Source: Agrobacterium salinitolerans (GTDB lineage: Bacteria > Pseudomonadota > Alphaproteobacteria > Rhizobiales > Rhizobiaceae). From it: a stretch of DNA of 64,000 nt. Under the pieces are notes generated by a model. That model saw nothing but the letters and a program-made list of their open reading frames with translations, ran no database searches and was not told where the DNA came from. The DNA lies in the NCBI RefSeq assembly GCF_002008225.1, contig NZ_MRDH01000018.1, forward strand, positions 1 to 64,000, read 5' to 3'. Made by a program: the position numbers and the translations under genes. Positions 29,473 to 38,079 of the stretch are shown here, in pieces; the stretch's first letter is position 1, and every line of letters starts with the position of its first letter.

Positions 29473-30789
29473 TCAACCGCCTTTGGCGATGGCGTGGAAA
29501 AAAGTCCCCGAGACAAGACCTCTCCGGCCGCCCGATGGCCCGAGCGGACGACCCTGCCCGTCAGCAATCTGGGCGAAGGGCTCATCGCGGCCGGGATCGG
29601 TAACCCGCGCATAATGGAATTCATGGCCGCGCAGAACATCCCGCGCCGTGCCGAGCGGTCCGCTTGCCGCGATTGTCGCCTGCCGATAGCCGAGATTCAT
29701 CTTGCGCGTCGCAAAGCTGGTGACGTGCGACAGAAGTCCGGTCATGGCATGGGTCACACCATCCGCATCTTCCAGCGCCTCGCCGAGCACCATGTAGCCG
29801 CCGCACTCGCCATGAACAGGCTTTGTCGCAGCAAAGCGGGCAAGGCCTGTCTTGAAACCAGCCGCATCCGCAAGTTTTCCGGCGAAAAGCTCGGGATATC
29901 CGCCCGGCAGCCAGCAGATATCGCAGCTTTCGTCAGGCGCCTCATCCGCGAGCGGCGAGAAGGGCACCATCTCGGCCCCGGCTGCCTGCCAATGCTTCCT
30001 GAGATGCGGATAAAGGAAAGTGAACGCCCCATCCTCCGCCAGCGCAATGCGCTGGCCGGGCGGTGCAATCGCCGTATCTACAGAGCCAGAAGGCACATTC
30101 ACCGGCGCGGCGAGAGAAAGCAGGGCGTCTAGATCGATGGATTTTTCCATCACATCCGCCAGCCGTTCGATATGCGCATCGATTTCGGGATGTTCGCTGG
30201 CCTGCACCAGCCCCAGATGCCGTTCAGGCAGGATGAGCGAAGGATCACGCTGTATGCAGCCGGCAACAGGAAGGCCGATGTTTTCGATGGCTTCCGTGCA
30301 CAGCGTCCGGTGTCTTTCACTGCCCGCCCTATTCAGCACCACCGCCGCCATGGAAACGGCCGGATCGTAGTGGGCAAAACCATGAGCGACGGCAGCGGCC
30401 GTCTGCGACTGGCCGGAGACATCCAGCACCAGCAACACGGGAATACCGAACAGCCGCGCCAGATCCGCCGCCGAACCCGTGCGATTTTCCGCAACCGGAA
30501 TACCGTCGAACAGCCCCATGGCGCTTTCGATCAGAACAAGTTCCGCGCCATCGGCCTGCTGCGAAAACAGATGCCGCAGCAAGTCCGGCCGCATGGCCCA
30601 GCTATCCAGATTAAGGCCTGATGTGCCGGTGGCGAAGGCATGGAAACCGGGATCGATATAATCCGGCCCCGTCTTGATGCCGCGCACCTTGATACCCCGT
30701 CGAGCAAAGGCCCGGAGCAGGCCGATAGTCACGCTGGTCTTGCCGGAGCCCGAGCGCGGCGCGCCGATAATGATCGCCCGCGCTGTCAT
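29473..30789 (-). CDS. cobB: Hydrogenobyrinic acid a,c-diamide synthase
   Basis: A 438-residue ATP- and glutamine-dependent amidase that amidates the a and c side chains of hydrogenobyrinic acid before cobalt insertion. The N-terminal half is a dethiobiotin-synthetase-like P-loop domain (GAPRSGSGKTSVTIGLLRAF, GIKTGPDYIDPGFH); the C-terminal half is a class I glutamine amidotransferase with nucleophile Cys in VHGECGGYMVLG and a histidine in GHEFHYARV. The start overlaps the end of cobA in an ATGA. About 220 bp separate it from the peroxidase gene. Confidence 0.94.
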   Translation of the reverse strand: MTARAIIIGAPRSGSGKTSVTIGLLRAFARRGIKVRGIKTGPDYIDPGFHAFATGTSGLNLDSWAMRPDLLRHLFSQQADGAELVLIESAMGLFDGIPVAENRTGSAADLARLFGIPVLLVLDVSGQSQTAAAVAHGFAHYDPAVSMAAVVLNRAGSERHRTLCTEAIENIGLPVAGCIQRDPSLILPERHLGLVQASEHPEIDAHIERLADVMEKSIDLDALLSLAAPVNVPSGSVDTAIAPPGQRIALAEDGAFTFLYPHLRKHWQAAGAEMVPFSPLADEAPDESCDICWLPGGYPELFAGKLADAAGFKTGLARFAATKPVHGECGGYMVLGEALEDADGVTHAMTGLLSHVTSFATRKMNLGYRQATIAASGPLGTARDVLRGHEFHYARVTDPGRDEPFAQIADGQGRPLGPSGGRRGLVSGTFFHAIAKGG

Positions 30790-31574
30790 GAGCCGGAAAC
30801 TCCAAGTCGCGCCCGCATCGATACAATCTCGCCGATAACAATTAAAGCCGGCGCTTCGAAATTTTGCCTGATTGCATCGTCAGCTATACTTTCCAAAGTG
30901 CCGATGAAAATCCGCTCCTGCGCCGTCGTCGCAGACGTGATGACGGCGACCGGCGTTTCGCCGGAACGGCCGCCCTGCATCAAAAGACCAGCGATCGTGC
31001 CGATGTTCTTCAGCCCCATGTAAACGACGACGGGTTCGCGTGTTTTCGCCAGCGCCAGCCAGTCAAGATCCTCTTCGGTGCCCGCCGCGTGGCCCGTGGC
31101 CAGCGTTACGGCGCGGCTGATGCCACGCATGGTAGCGGGGATGCGGGCGGAAGCAAGCGCGGTGAACGACGAGGTCATGCCCGGCAATATGCGAAACGGA
31201 ATACCAGCATGGACAAGCGCCTCTGCCTCTTCCCCGCCACGCCCAAAGATAAAGGGATCACCGCCCTTCAGCCGCAGCACCTTTTTGCCTTGGCCGGCGA
31301 AATCGATCAGCGAAGCGGTAATGTCATCCTGCGTTGCGGAGGGCTTGCCACCCCTTTTGCCCGCAAAAACAATCTCTGCCTGCGGACCAAGCGCAACGAC
31401 ATCGTCGCTCACCAGCGCATCGCGCACGATGATATCGGCCTGAGACAGCGCGAGCGCCACTTCCAGCGTCAGATAACGCACGTCGCCCGGCCCGGCCCCC
31501 GCGAGCCAGACGTGACCGGCCTCAAAGACCGGACCTTTTGCGGCGATGCTGTTTAAAATCTGCGGTATCGACAT
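30786..31574 (-). CDS. cobA: Uroporphyrinogen-III C-methyltransferase
   Basis: A 262-residue tetrapyrrole methyltransferase adding methyl groups at C2 and C7 of uroporphyrinogen III to give precorrin-2, the branch point to cobalamin and sirohaem. Motifs: VWLAGAGPGDVRYLTLEVALAL (about 22-43), RLKGGDPFIFGRGGEE, LPGMTSSFTALA and VVVYMGLKN. It lacks the CysG oxidase/chelatase part. It is coupled to cobB. Its start lies only 21 bp from that of the divergent cbiD, and no clear ribosome-binding site is seen, so a shorter N-terminus is possible. Confidence 0.94.
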   Translation of the reverse strand: MSIPQILNSIAAKGPVFEAGHVWLAGAGPGDVRYLTLEVALALSQADIIVRDALVSDDVVALGPQAEIVFAGKRGGKPSATQDDITASLIDFAGQGKKVLRLKGGDPFIFGRGGEEAEALVHAGIPFRILPGMTSSFTALASARIPATMRGISRAVTLATGHAAGTEEDLDWLALAKTREPVVVYMGLKNIGTIAGLLMQGGRSGETPVAVITSATTAQERIFIGTLESIADDAIRQNFEAPALIVIGEIVSMRARLGVSGS

Positions 31575-31595
31575 TTTTTTGGCTGCTTTTTAACG

Positions 31596-32762
31596 ATGAC
31601 GGAAAAAGCCGTCCCGGCTATAGAAATTCATATGGATACGGATGGAAAGACCCTTCGCCGCGGCTGGACCACGGGCACCTGCGCGGCGGCCGCCACGAAG
31701 GCGGCCTGCGCTGCCCTTTTGACCGGCGAATTTCCTTACCCTGTCGAGGTCGAACTTCCAAGCGGCGCGAGGCCCGCATTTTCCCTCGCCATCGAGGAAA
31801 AGGGTGATAATTTCGCCCGCGCCGGTGTCGTCAAGGATGCGGGTGACGATCCCGACGTCACCCATGGCGCGCTGATCGAAAGCACGGTCAGACGAGGTCA
31901 ACCGGGAAGCGGTATCATCTTCAAGGCTGGGAAGGGCGTGGGCACCATCACCCGGCCGGGCCTGCCCCTGCCGCCGGGAGAACCCGCCATCAATCCCGTG
32001 CCGCGCAAGATGATCGAAACGGCCATTCGCGAGGTGGCCGGAGAAAGTACCGATTTCGAGGTCGAAATTTCCGTCCGCGATGGCGAGAAACTGGCGGAAA
32101 AAACCCTGAACGGCAGGCTCGGCATCGTCGGCGGTATTTCTATCCTCGGCACCACCGGCATCGTCATTCCGTTTTCCTGCTCGGCGTGGATTCATTCGAT
32201 CTGGCGCGGCATCGATGTGGCGCGCGCCACCGGCTGCACCCATGTGCTGGGCGCTACCGGCAACACCTCCGAAAAAGCCGGGCAGGCGCTTTACGATCTT
32301 CCGGAAACCGCGCTTATCGACATGGGCGATTTCATCGGCGGCATGCTGAAATACCTGCGCAGCCATCCGGTCGAGCGGGTGACGATCGCGGGCGGCGTCG
32401 CCAAGATGACTAAGCTCGCCCAGGGAATGCTCGACGTGCACTCCAAAAAGGGATTGGCCGATCTCGATGCGCTGGCGGCATTGGCGCGGGAAGCCGGAGG
32501 AAATGAAAATCTCGCCATTGCCATCCGTCAGGCCAACATGGTCGCGCACGCCTTTGAGCTGGCCGAAAGCGCCAAGATAGATCTCGGTGCGGTCGTTGCT
32601 GAAAAAGCCTGGGTAACCGCAGCGGCAGCGCTGAAGATGCCGGCCATTGCGCTCGATATTCTGGTGTTCGATCGTCAGGGCGCGCTCAAGGGGCGCACCG
32701 CCTCCACGCCGTCGCATCAGCCTTTCGCATCTTCCTTCGGAGACCGGAACCGCCGAACATAG
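31596..32762 (+). CDS. cbiD: Cobalt-precorrin-5B (C1)-methyltransferase type, CbiD
   Basis: A 388-residue CbiD-family protein ([18 protein letters not shown] at about 20-37; [54 protein letters not shown]). CbiD does the C1 methylation in the anaerobic pathway; here it sits among aerobic-type genes and no cobF is present, so it presumably methylates C1 in this O2-dependent pathway. The first 12 residues are not conserved; ATG 31632 is an alternative start. Its 3' end overlaps the convergent cobM by 46 bases. Confidence 0.9.
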   Translation: MTEKAVPAIEIHMDTDGKTLRRGWTTGTCAAAATKAACAALLTGEFPYPVEVELPSGARPAFSLAIEEKGDNFARAGVVKDAGDDPDVTHGALIESTVRRGQPGSGIIFKAGKGVGTITRPGLPLPPGEPAINPVPRKMIETAIREVAGESTDFEVEISVRDGEKLAEKTLNGRLGIVGGISILGTTGIVIPFSCSAWIHSIWRGIDVARATGCTHVLGATGNTSEKAGQALYDLPETALIDMGDFIGGMLKYLRSHPVERVTIAGGVAKMTKLAQGMLDVHSKKGLADLDALAALAREAGGNENLAIAIRQANMVAHAFELAESAKIDLGAVVAEKAWVTAAAALKMPAIALDILVFDRQGALKGRTASTPSHQPFASSFGDRNRRT

Positions 32763-33490
32763 TCGGTGCTATAAAGCGCGCTTTCACGAAAATCAGTCGA
32801 GGCAAGCCCACGTCCGACGAAGATCAGGGCCGTCCGCTCCACCGGTTCGGCTGCGAGCTTGTCCTCAATGTCGAACAGCGTTCCTCTGATAACCCGCTCA
32901 TCCGGCCAGGACGCGCGAACGACGATGGCGACCGGGCAATCCGAACCGTAAAGCGGCGTCAGCTCTTCCACCACCTTGCCGATGGCATGAATGGCGAGAT
33001 GGACGGCGAGCGTTGCGCCCGTCGCACCGAAAGCCTTCAGCGTCTCACCCTCCGGCATCTTCGATGCGCGCCCGGAAATGCGGGTCAGCACAAGGCTCTG
33101 CGCCACTTCCGGCACAGTCAGTTCCCGCTGCAAAGTGGCGGCGGCGGCGGCAAAGGACGGCACGCCCGGGGTGACGGTATAATCCAGACCCAGCCGCTCC
33201 AGACGGCGAATCTGCTCGCCCATGGCGCTCCAGACGGAAAGGTCGCCGGAATGCAGCCGCGCCACATCCTTTCCGGCCTCCGCTGCGGCCACAAATTCCG
33301 CCTCAATCTCATCCAATGAAAGCGCGGCCGTATCGACGATGCGGGCGCCCGGAGGACAATATTCAATGAGCGCTTTCGGAACCAGCGAGCCGGCATAAAG
33401 GCACACCGGGCAGGCGGCGACAAGATCGCGCCCGCGCACCGTAATGAGATCGGCGGCGCCCGGACCGGCGCCAATGAAATGAACCGTCAT
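32717..33490 (-). CDS. cobM: Precorrin-4 C11-methyltransferase
   Basis: A 257-residue SAM-dependent tetrapyrrole methyltransferase: [22 protein letters not shown] at the N-terminus, [20 protein letters not shown] (SAM contact region) and [14 protein letters not shown]. It methylates precorrin-4 at C11 to precorrin-5. It shares one base with the end of cobE upstream (stop and start overlap) and its 3' end lies inside the convergent cbiD gene. Operon cobL-cobE-cobM. Confidence 0.94.
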   Translation of the reverse strand: MTVHFIGAGPGAADLITVRGRDLVAACPVCLYAGSLVPKALIEYCPPGARIVDTAALSLDEIEAEFVAAAEAGKDVARLHSGDLSVWSAMGEQIRRLERLGLDYTVTPGVPSFAAAAATLQRELTVPEVAQSLVLTRISGRASKMPEGETLKAFGATGATLAVHLAIHAIGKVVEELTPLYGSDCPVAIVVRASWPDERVIRGTLFDIEDKLAAEPVERTALIFVGRGLASTDFRESALYSTDYVRRFRSPKEDAKG

Positions 33491-33924
33491 TATTGTTCTC
33501 CATGTTCGATGGCGCTGCTGCTTTTCTGCGGGGCGTCGTCAGTCGTTGCGATGGCCACCGTGACATCGTCAACCACAAGACGCGGCGCAACCAGCCTTGC
33601 ATTCTCTCCGGCGGCGGCAAGCGCCGCCGCTTCGCTCACACTTGGCGAGCCGGCATGATCAAGGCTCGCCTGTGAAAATGTCATTGTTTTCGAAGCAACC
33701 GCCTCGAGCCGTTCCTGCGATACGATTTCAAGCGACAGCGACAGGCTTTTCGCCGCTTCCAAAAGACCGGCTTCACCGGCTTTGAGCGGCGCGGTCGCCA
33801 GGCATTCCGCCGTCACGTCAAAAGCACGTTCTGCGGCACGCACGGCGGCAATGACAGCAGCGGGACCCGTGCCTCTGCGACAACCTATGCCAGCCACGGT
33901 CACCATGGCTTGGTCCAGCTCCAT
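33490..33924 (-). CDS. cobE: CobE/CbiG C-terminal domain protein
   Basis: A 144-residue protein corresponding to the C-terminal CbiG/CobE domain ([46 protein letters not shown]). In the aerobic pathway CobE is required for efficient cobalamin synthesis, but its reaction is not settled; the anaerobic counterpart CbiG opens the ring lactone. The start at 33924 overlaps cobL by 25 bases; ATG 33906 (MVTVAGIG) is an equally good start by conservation. The C-terminal tail is polar. Confidence 0.88.
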   Translation of the reverse strand: MELDQAMVTVAGIGCRRGTGPAAVIAAVRAAERAFDVTAECLATAPLKAGEAGLLEAAKSLSLSLEIVSQERLEAVASKTMTFSQASLDHAGSPSVSEAAALAAAGENARLVAPRLVVDDVTVAIATTDDAPQKSSSAIEHGEQ

Positions 33925-35177
33925 TGCGTCACCGGCATTGCCGGACGCCAGCCCGACATGGAACCGACAGCCGCCACCCGCGACACATCCAGACGGATCA
34001 TCGATCCGCCGTGCCGCGCATGGGCGGCAAGCAGAATGGCCTCCATTTCCAGCGTCACCGCATTGGCGACCAGCCGCCCGCCGGGTTTCAGGGCCTCCAT
34101 AGCCCCCTCAAGCACACCGTCTTCACTGCCGCCGCCGCCAATGAAAATCGCATCCGGCTTGGCCAAGCCTTCGAAAGCCGCAGGGGCCGCGCCGATCATG
34201 ACCTCAAGCGCCGGAACACCGAAAGCTTCGGCATTGCGAGCTATACGCTCCGCCCTTTCCGGGTGTTGTTCTATGGCGATGGCGCGGAGCGAGTGGTGCG
34301 ACAGCATCCACTCTATGCCGATCGAACCCGAACCGGCACCGACATCCCACAGCAACTCGCCCCGCCGTGGGCCAAGAGAGGAAAGTGTCACGGCGCGGAT
34401 TTCACGTTTGGTGATCTGCCCGTCATGTTCGAACAGGCTGTCATCAAGCCCACATGTGAAAGGCAGAACGCGGGCGCCATCGGCCGCGACGACGTCAATC
34501 CCCACCACATTCAGCGGGTCGATGTCTTCAAACGAGAAATCGGCCGCCCTGACCTGCCGCCGCCTCTCCCGCTCTCCGCCCAGGGCTTCGAGCAAAATGA
34601 ATTCCGACTGGCCTAAACCGAGATCAGACAGCAAATTTGCAATCAAAGCCGGCGCATGCGCGTCAGACGTCAGGGCGATGATGCGCGCACCCCCATGGAG
34701 ATGCGGGCGCAGAAGATCGACGGAACGGCCATGCAACGAAACGCACTCGGTTGATTGCAGCGCCCAGCCAAGCCGCGAGGCGGCAAGCGAAAAGGCGGAG
34801 GGCGAGGGATGACAAACTGTCTCGTCCGCCTCGATTTGCCGCAAAAGCGTGACGCCGACGCCGTAAAAAAACGGATCGCCTGACGCCAGCACACAAACGC
34901 GCCTGCCACGCAGCGCCACGACATCGCTCATCTCGGTGTCAAAGGGCACCGGCCAGCGCTGGGCGTCACCGCGAATGGCCGCGGCCGCCAACTCCAGATG
35001 GCGTTTGCCGCCAAAAACCACTTCGGCCGCTTCAATTGCCTCAATTGCCTTGCTGCCCAGCCCTTGCAGCCCGTCCTCACCTATGCCGACGATGGAGAGC
35101 CACGGCTTTTCTTTCTTTTCGGTGGAAGCCTCATTTTTTGTGGAAGCCTGGCCCGTTCCGGAATATTCAGACGTCAT
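33900..35177 (-). CDS. cobL: Precorrin-6Y C5,15-methyltransferase (decarboxylating)
   Basis: About 425 residues, a fusion of CbiE-like and CbiT-like domains: the N-terminal half begins WLSIVGIGEDGLQGL and holds the tetrapyrrole-methylase fold (VCVLASGDPFFYGVG), the C-terminal half is a Rossmann methyltransferase with ELLWDVGAGSGSIGIEWM and AIFIGGGGS. It methylates C5 and C15 and removes the acetate carboxyl on ring C. The ATG at 35177 is supported by GGAG six bases upstream. This start codon overlaps that of the divergent cobK within a CATG. Confidence 0.93.
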   Translation of the reverse strand: MTSEYSGTGQASTKNEASTEKKEKPWLSIVGIGEDGLQGLGSKAIEAIEAAEVVFGGKRHLELAAAAIRGDAQRWPVPFDTEMSDVVALRGRRVCVLASGDPFFYGVGVTLLRQIEADETVCHPSPSAFSLAASRLGWALQSTECVSLHGRSVDLLRPHLHGGARIIALTSDAHAPALIANLLSDLGLGQSEFILLEALGGERERRRQVRAADFSFEDIDPLNVVGIDVVAADGARVLPFTCGLDDSLFEHDGQITKREIRAVTLSSLGPRRGELLWDVGAGSGSIGIEWMLSHHSLRAIAIEQHPERAERIARNAEAFGVPALEVMIGAAPAAFEGLAKPDAIFIGGGGSEDGVLEGAMEALKPGGRLVANAVTLEMEAILLAAHARHGGSMIRLDVSRVAAVGSMSGWRPAMPVTQWSWTKPW

Positions 35178-35958
35178 GACACGCTCCATACTCATCCTTG
35201 GCGGCACGGCGGATGCCCGGATACTGGCGGGCAGGCTGGCGCAGGAATCCTGCGACCGTATTCTCCTCTCCATGGCCGGCAGGACGCTCTCGCCGGTGGA
35301 ACAGCCAGTGCCGATGCGCAGTGGCGGCTTCGGTGGAGCTAGCGGTCTTGCGGATTTCATTCGCACCGGGGATTTCGATATTCTCGTAGACGCCACCCAT
35401 CCCTATGCGGCGAAAATTTCCGCCAATGCCATTGAGGCGGCGCGGCTCGCCAGAGTTCCGCTGGTCGTCCTTTCGCGTCCTGCCTGGCAGCGCCAGCCGA
35501 TTGACAGGTGGCATGATGTCGACACTGTCGAACAGGCTGTCGCCGCGCTCGGCAGCGAAGGCAGACGCGTGTTTCTGGCTTTGGGACGGCAGGAGCTTCT
35601 TCCTTTCGAAACCGCGCCCCAGCACAACTATCTCATCCGCAGCGTCGACCCGGTGGAGCCGCCACTGAAACTGCCGCATGCGCGCTATATTACCGCGCGC
35701 GGCCCCTTTGCGCTGGACGACGAAATCCGCATGCTGGACGAAAACCGCATCGAGACGGTGGTCTCGAAAAACTCCGGTGGCAGCGCGAGCTATGGTAAGA
35801 TCGAAGCGGCGGGACGGCTCGGCCTTCCGGTCATCATGATCGACCGGCCGCGACAGCAAAACGACGCGCCCCTGAATGACGTGACGGTGCCGGACATTGC
35901 CGCTGCGCTCACCGCCATTCGCCATCAGCTCTCTCTTCTCGAAAAACGCGGCGAATAA
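35176..35958 (+). CDS. cobK: Precorrin-6A reductase
   Basis: A 260-residue NADPH-dependent reductase turning precorrin-6A into precorrin-6B: SILILGGTADARILAGRL (3-20), ILVDATHPYAAKISANA, RPAWQRQPIDRW and ESVVSKNSGG-type VVSKNSGGSASYGKI. The ATG shares two bases with the cobL start on the opposite strand (CATG 35175-35178). No good ribosome-binding site is visible, so translation may be weak. Its 3' end overlaps the convergent cobJ by 34 bases. Confidence 0.93.
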   Translation: MTRSILILGGTADARILAGRLAQESCDRILLSMAGRTLSPVEQPVPMRSGGFGGASGLADFIRTGDFDILVDATHPYAAKISANAIEAARLARVPLVVLSRPAWQRQPIDRWHDVDTVEQAVAALGSEGRRVFLALGRQELLPFETAPQHNYLIRSVDPVEPPLKLPHARYITARGPFALDDEIRMLDENRIETVVSKNSGGSASYGKIEAAGRLGLPVIMIDRPRQQNDAPLNDVTVPDIAAALTAIRHQLSLLEKRGE

Positions 35959-36686
35959 ACCAGCGGTTCCTTACCGGAACGTTCAATCAGACGGGTTTCA
36001 ACCGAGCCGACGATGATGCAGGTAGCCATATCCGCCATATCGCTCGAAGCTTCCGAAAGAGGCACAACCCGGATACGCTCATCCGTCCGGCCTGCCGCGC
36101 GACCGAAGATCACCGGCACCGAACCGGGCAAATGCGCCCGCAACAGATCAAAAGCGGTCCCGAGCTGGTGCGGCCGTGCCCTGCTGACGGGATTATAGAA
36201 CGCCATTACAAAGCCTGCTTCGGCCGCCGCGATCAGCCGTTTTTCAATGATGCCCCAGGGTTTCAGATTATCCGATAGCGAAATGGCGCAGAAATCATGG
36301 CCAAGCGGCGCGCCGGCTCTCGCAGCGACCGCCAGCATGGCTGTCACACCCGGCACGAGGGAGAAATCGATATCGCGCCATTCGGCGGGGCCGCTTTCGA
36401 TCGCCTCGCAAACTGCCGCCGCCATGGCGAAAACGCCGGGATCGCCGCCGGACACCACGCACACCTTGCCGCCGGAAGCTGCAAGCCGCAGAGCCTGCTC
36501 GGCGCGGGAAATCTCCTCGCGATTGTCCGAAGCGTGGCGACGCTGGTCCGGCCGAAGCGACAGCCGGTCAATGTAAGGGAAATAACCGAAAAAATCGTCC
36601 GAAGCTTCAACGGCAGCGAGCGCTTCCGGCGTTATCTGGGCCTGACTGCCCGGGCCAAGACCGACGACGACGAGCCTGCCCGTCAT
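35925..36686 (-). CDS. cobJ: Precorrin-3B C17-methyltransferase
   Basis: A 253-residue tetrapyrrole methyltransferase: LVVVGLGPGSQAQITPEALAA, VCVVSGGDPGVFAMAAAVCEAI, LVPGVTAMLAVAARAGAPLGHDFCAISL and VMAFYNPVSRARPHQL, all typical of CobJ/CbiH. It methylates C17 with ring contraction to precorrin-4. The start overlaps the end of cobI by four bases (ATGA). Last gene of the riboswitch-led operon. Confidence 0.94.
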   Translation of the reverse strand: MTGRLVVVGLGPGSQAQITPEALAAVEASDDFFGYFPYIDRLSLRPDQRRHASDNREEISRAEQALRLAASGGKVCVVSGGDPGVFAMAAAVCEAIESGPAEWRDIDFSLVPGVTAMLAVAARAGAPLGHDFCAISLSDNLKPWGIIEKRLIAAAEAGFVMAFYNPVSRARPHQLGTAFDLLRAHLPGSVPVIFGRAAGRTDERIRVVPLSEASSDMADMATCIIVGSVETRLIERSGKEPLVYSPRFSRRES

Positions 36687-37450
36687 GACTTTTCACCAGC
36701 CAAGGGTCTTGTTTTCCAGCCAGGAACCAGAACCAGCGAAAAATATGGAGCAGGCGACGCATCGCGATCGACAAGCCGCACCGCATGGCTGTTGGCCATG
36801 GTGCCGCGCTCGACATAAAGCGCGTCTTCAAGCTTGCCAGCCTTTTGCAGCGCCCGGCGGATTTTCGGCAGGTTGCGCCCGACCTTCATGATGACCGCCC
36901 CATCCGTTCCGGAAAGGCGGTCCGTCAAAACATCTTCTCCAAGTGTACCGGGAAGCACGCTTAAAATATCGTCGCCTTGCACCAGCGGCAGGCCAGCCAT
37001 GGACCAGCATCCCGACATGGCGGTGATGCCAGCCACGACCTCGGCGGGATAAGACGGCGCCAACCGCAGATGCAGGTGCATATAGGAGCCATAAAACAGC
37101 GGATCGCCTTCGGAGAGCACGGCAACATTTCGCCCAGCCTCGAGATGCACGGCAATATCCTTCGCCGACTGATCGAAAAAAACCGCGATGGCATCTTTGT
37201 ATTCATCGCCGTTTTTGTCGCTTTCGACGGTTACCGGGTAAACCAGCGGCATTTCCAGCGTGCCCGGACGAATGAAGGCTTCGACAATACCGCGACCGTT
37301 GCCGCTGCTTCCCTTCTTGCAGAAGAAGGCGAGAACATCGGCACTTTCGATGGCACGCACGGCTTTCAGCGTCAAAAGCTCCGGATCGCCGGGACCGGTG
37401 CCGACGCCAACAAGCTTGCCCTTAGGATGTTCAAGGAGTGCCGCGCTCAA
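36683..37450 (-). CDS. cobI: Precorrin-2 C20-methyltransferase
   Basis: A 255-residue SAM-dependent methyltransferase (KLVGVGTGPGDPELLTLKAVRA; VAVLSEGDPLFYGSYMHLHLR; VVAGITAMSGCWS), converting precorrin-2 to precorrin-3A. The open frame continues upstream into cobH without conservation; the true start is almost certainly TTG at 37448-37450, which overlaps the cobH stop in TTGA and gives MSAALLEHPKGKLVGVG. This makes cobH, cobI and cobJ translationally linked. Confidence 0.93.
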   Translation of the reverse strand: MSAALLEHPKGKLVGVGTGPGDPELLTLKAVRAIESADVLAFFCKKGSSGNGRGIVEAFIRPGTLEMPLVYPVTVESDKNGDEYKDAIAVFFDQSAKDIAVHLEAGRNVAVLSEGDPLFYGSYMHLHLRLAPSYPAEVVAGITAMSGCWSMAGLPLVQGDDILSVLPGTLGEDVLTDRLSGTDGAVIMKVGRNLPKIRRALQKAGKLEDALYVERGTMANSHAVRLVDRDASPAPYFSLVLVPGWKTRPLAGEKS

Positions 37451-38079
37451 AGGCCCGCCCTCGCAACCGCGTTGATCGCAGCGGCGGTCATGGCCGAGCC
37501 GCCGAGACGCCCCTTGACGATGGCGTAGGGAATAGCGAGCGAACTTGCCTCCAGGGCGTCTTTCGATTCCGCCGCACCCACAAAGCCAACGGGCATGCCA
37601 ATGATGGCCGCCGGGCGGGCATCGCCTTTTTCCAGTATTTCGAGGAGATAGAACAAGGCGGTTGGTGCATTGCCGATCGCGACAAGCGCGCCATCCAGCT
37701 TGTCCGCCCACAGATCAAGGGCGGCGGCGGACCGCGTGTTGCCTATCCGTTTCGCAATATCGGGCGTGCGAGCATCGCGAAGGGTGCAGATAACCTCATT
37801 GCCGGCCGGAAGGCGCGCGCGCGTCACGCCATGCGCCACCATCTCAGCATCGCAGAGGACAGGCTTGCCAGCGAGGAGGGCGGAACGCGCAGCGCCAACG
37901 AAATCGGGCGAAAAGCGGAAGTGGCTTGCCGCCTCCACCTGGCCACAGGCATGGATCATACGAATGGCGATATCTGCCTGTTCATCGCTGAAGGCGGACA
38001 GATCCGCTTCTTCACGGATGATGGCGAAGGAGCGTTCATAGATCGCATTGCCATCGCGAATATAGTCATAGTCGGTCAT
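37447..38079 (-). CDS. cobH: Precorrin-8X methylmutase
   Basis: A 210-residue CbiC/CobH protein that moves a methyl group from C11 to C12 to give hydrogenobyrinic acid. The catalytic histidine is His43 in IRMIHACGQVE, the same number as in the characterised Pseudomonas denitrificans enzyme; ICDAEMVAHGVTR and IGNAPTALFYLLE are also conserved here. It shares one base with the cobG stop and a TTGA with cobI. Confidence 0.95.
   Translation of the reverse strand: MTDYDYIRDGNAIYERSFAIIREEADLSAFSDEQADIAIRMIHACGQVEAASHFRFSPDFVGAARSALLAGKPVLCDAEMVAHGVTRARLPAGNEVICTLRDARTPDIAKRIGNTRSAAALDLWADKLDGALVAIGNAPTALFYLLEILEKGDARPAAIIGMPVGFVGAAESKDALEASSLAIPYAIVKGRLGGSAMTAAAINAVARAGL

Noticed and set aside
37451-37711. 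An N-terminal extension of about 87 residues on CobI
   Set aside because: The extension lies wholly inside cobH in another frame and is arginine- and cysteine-rich noise; the TTG overlapping the cobH stop fits the family start.
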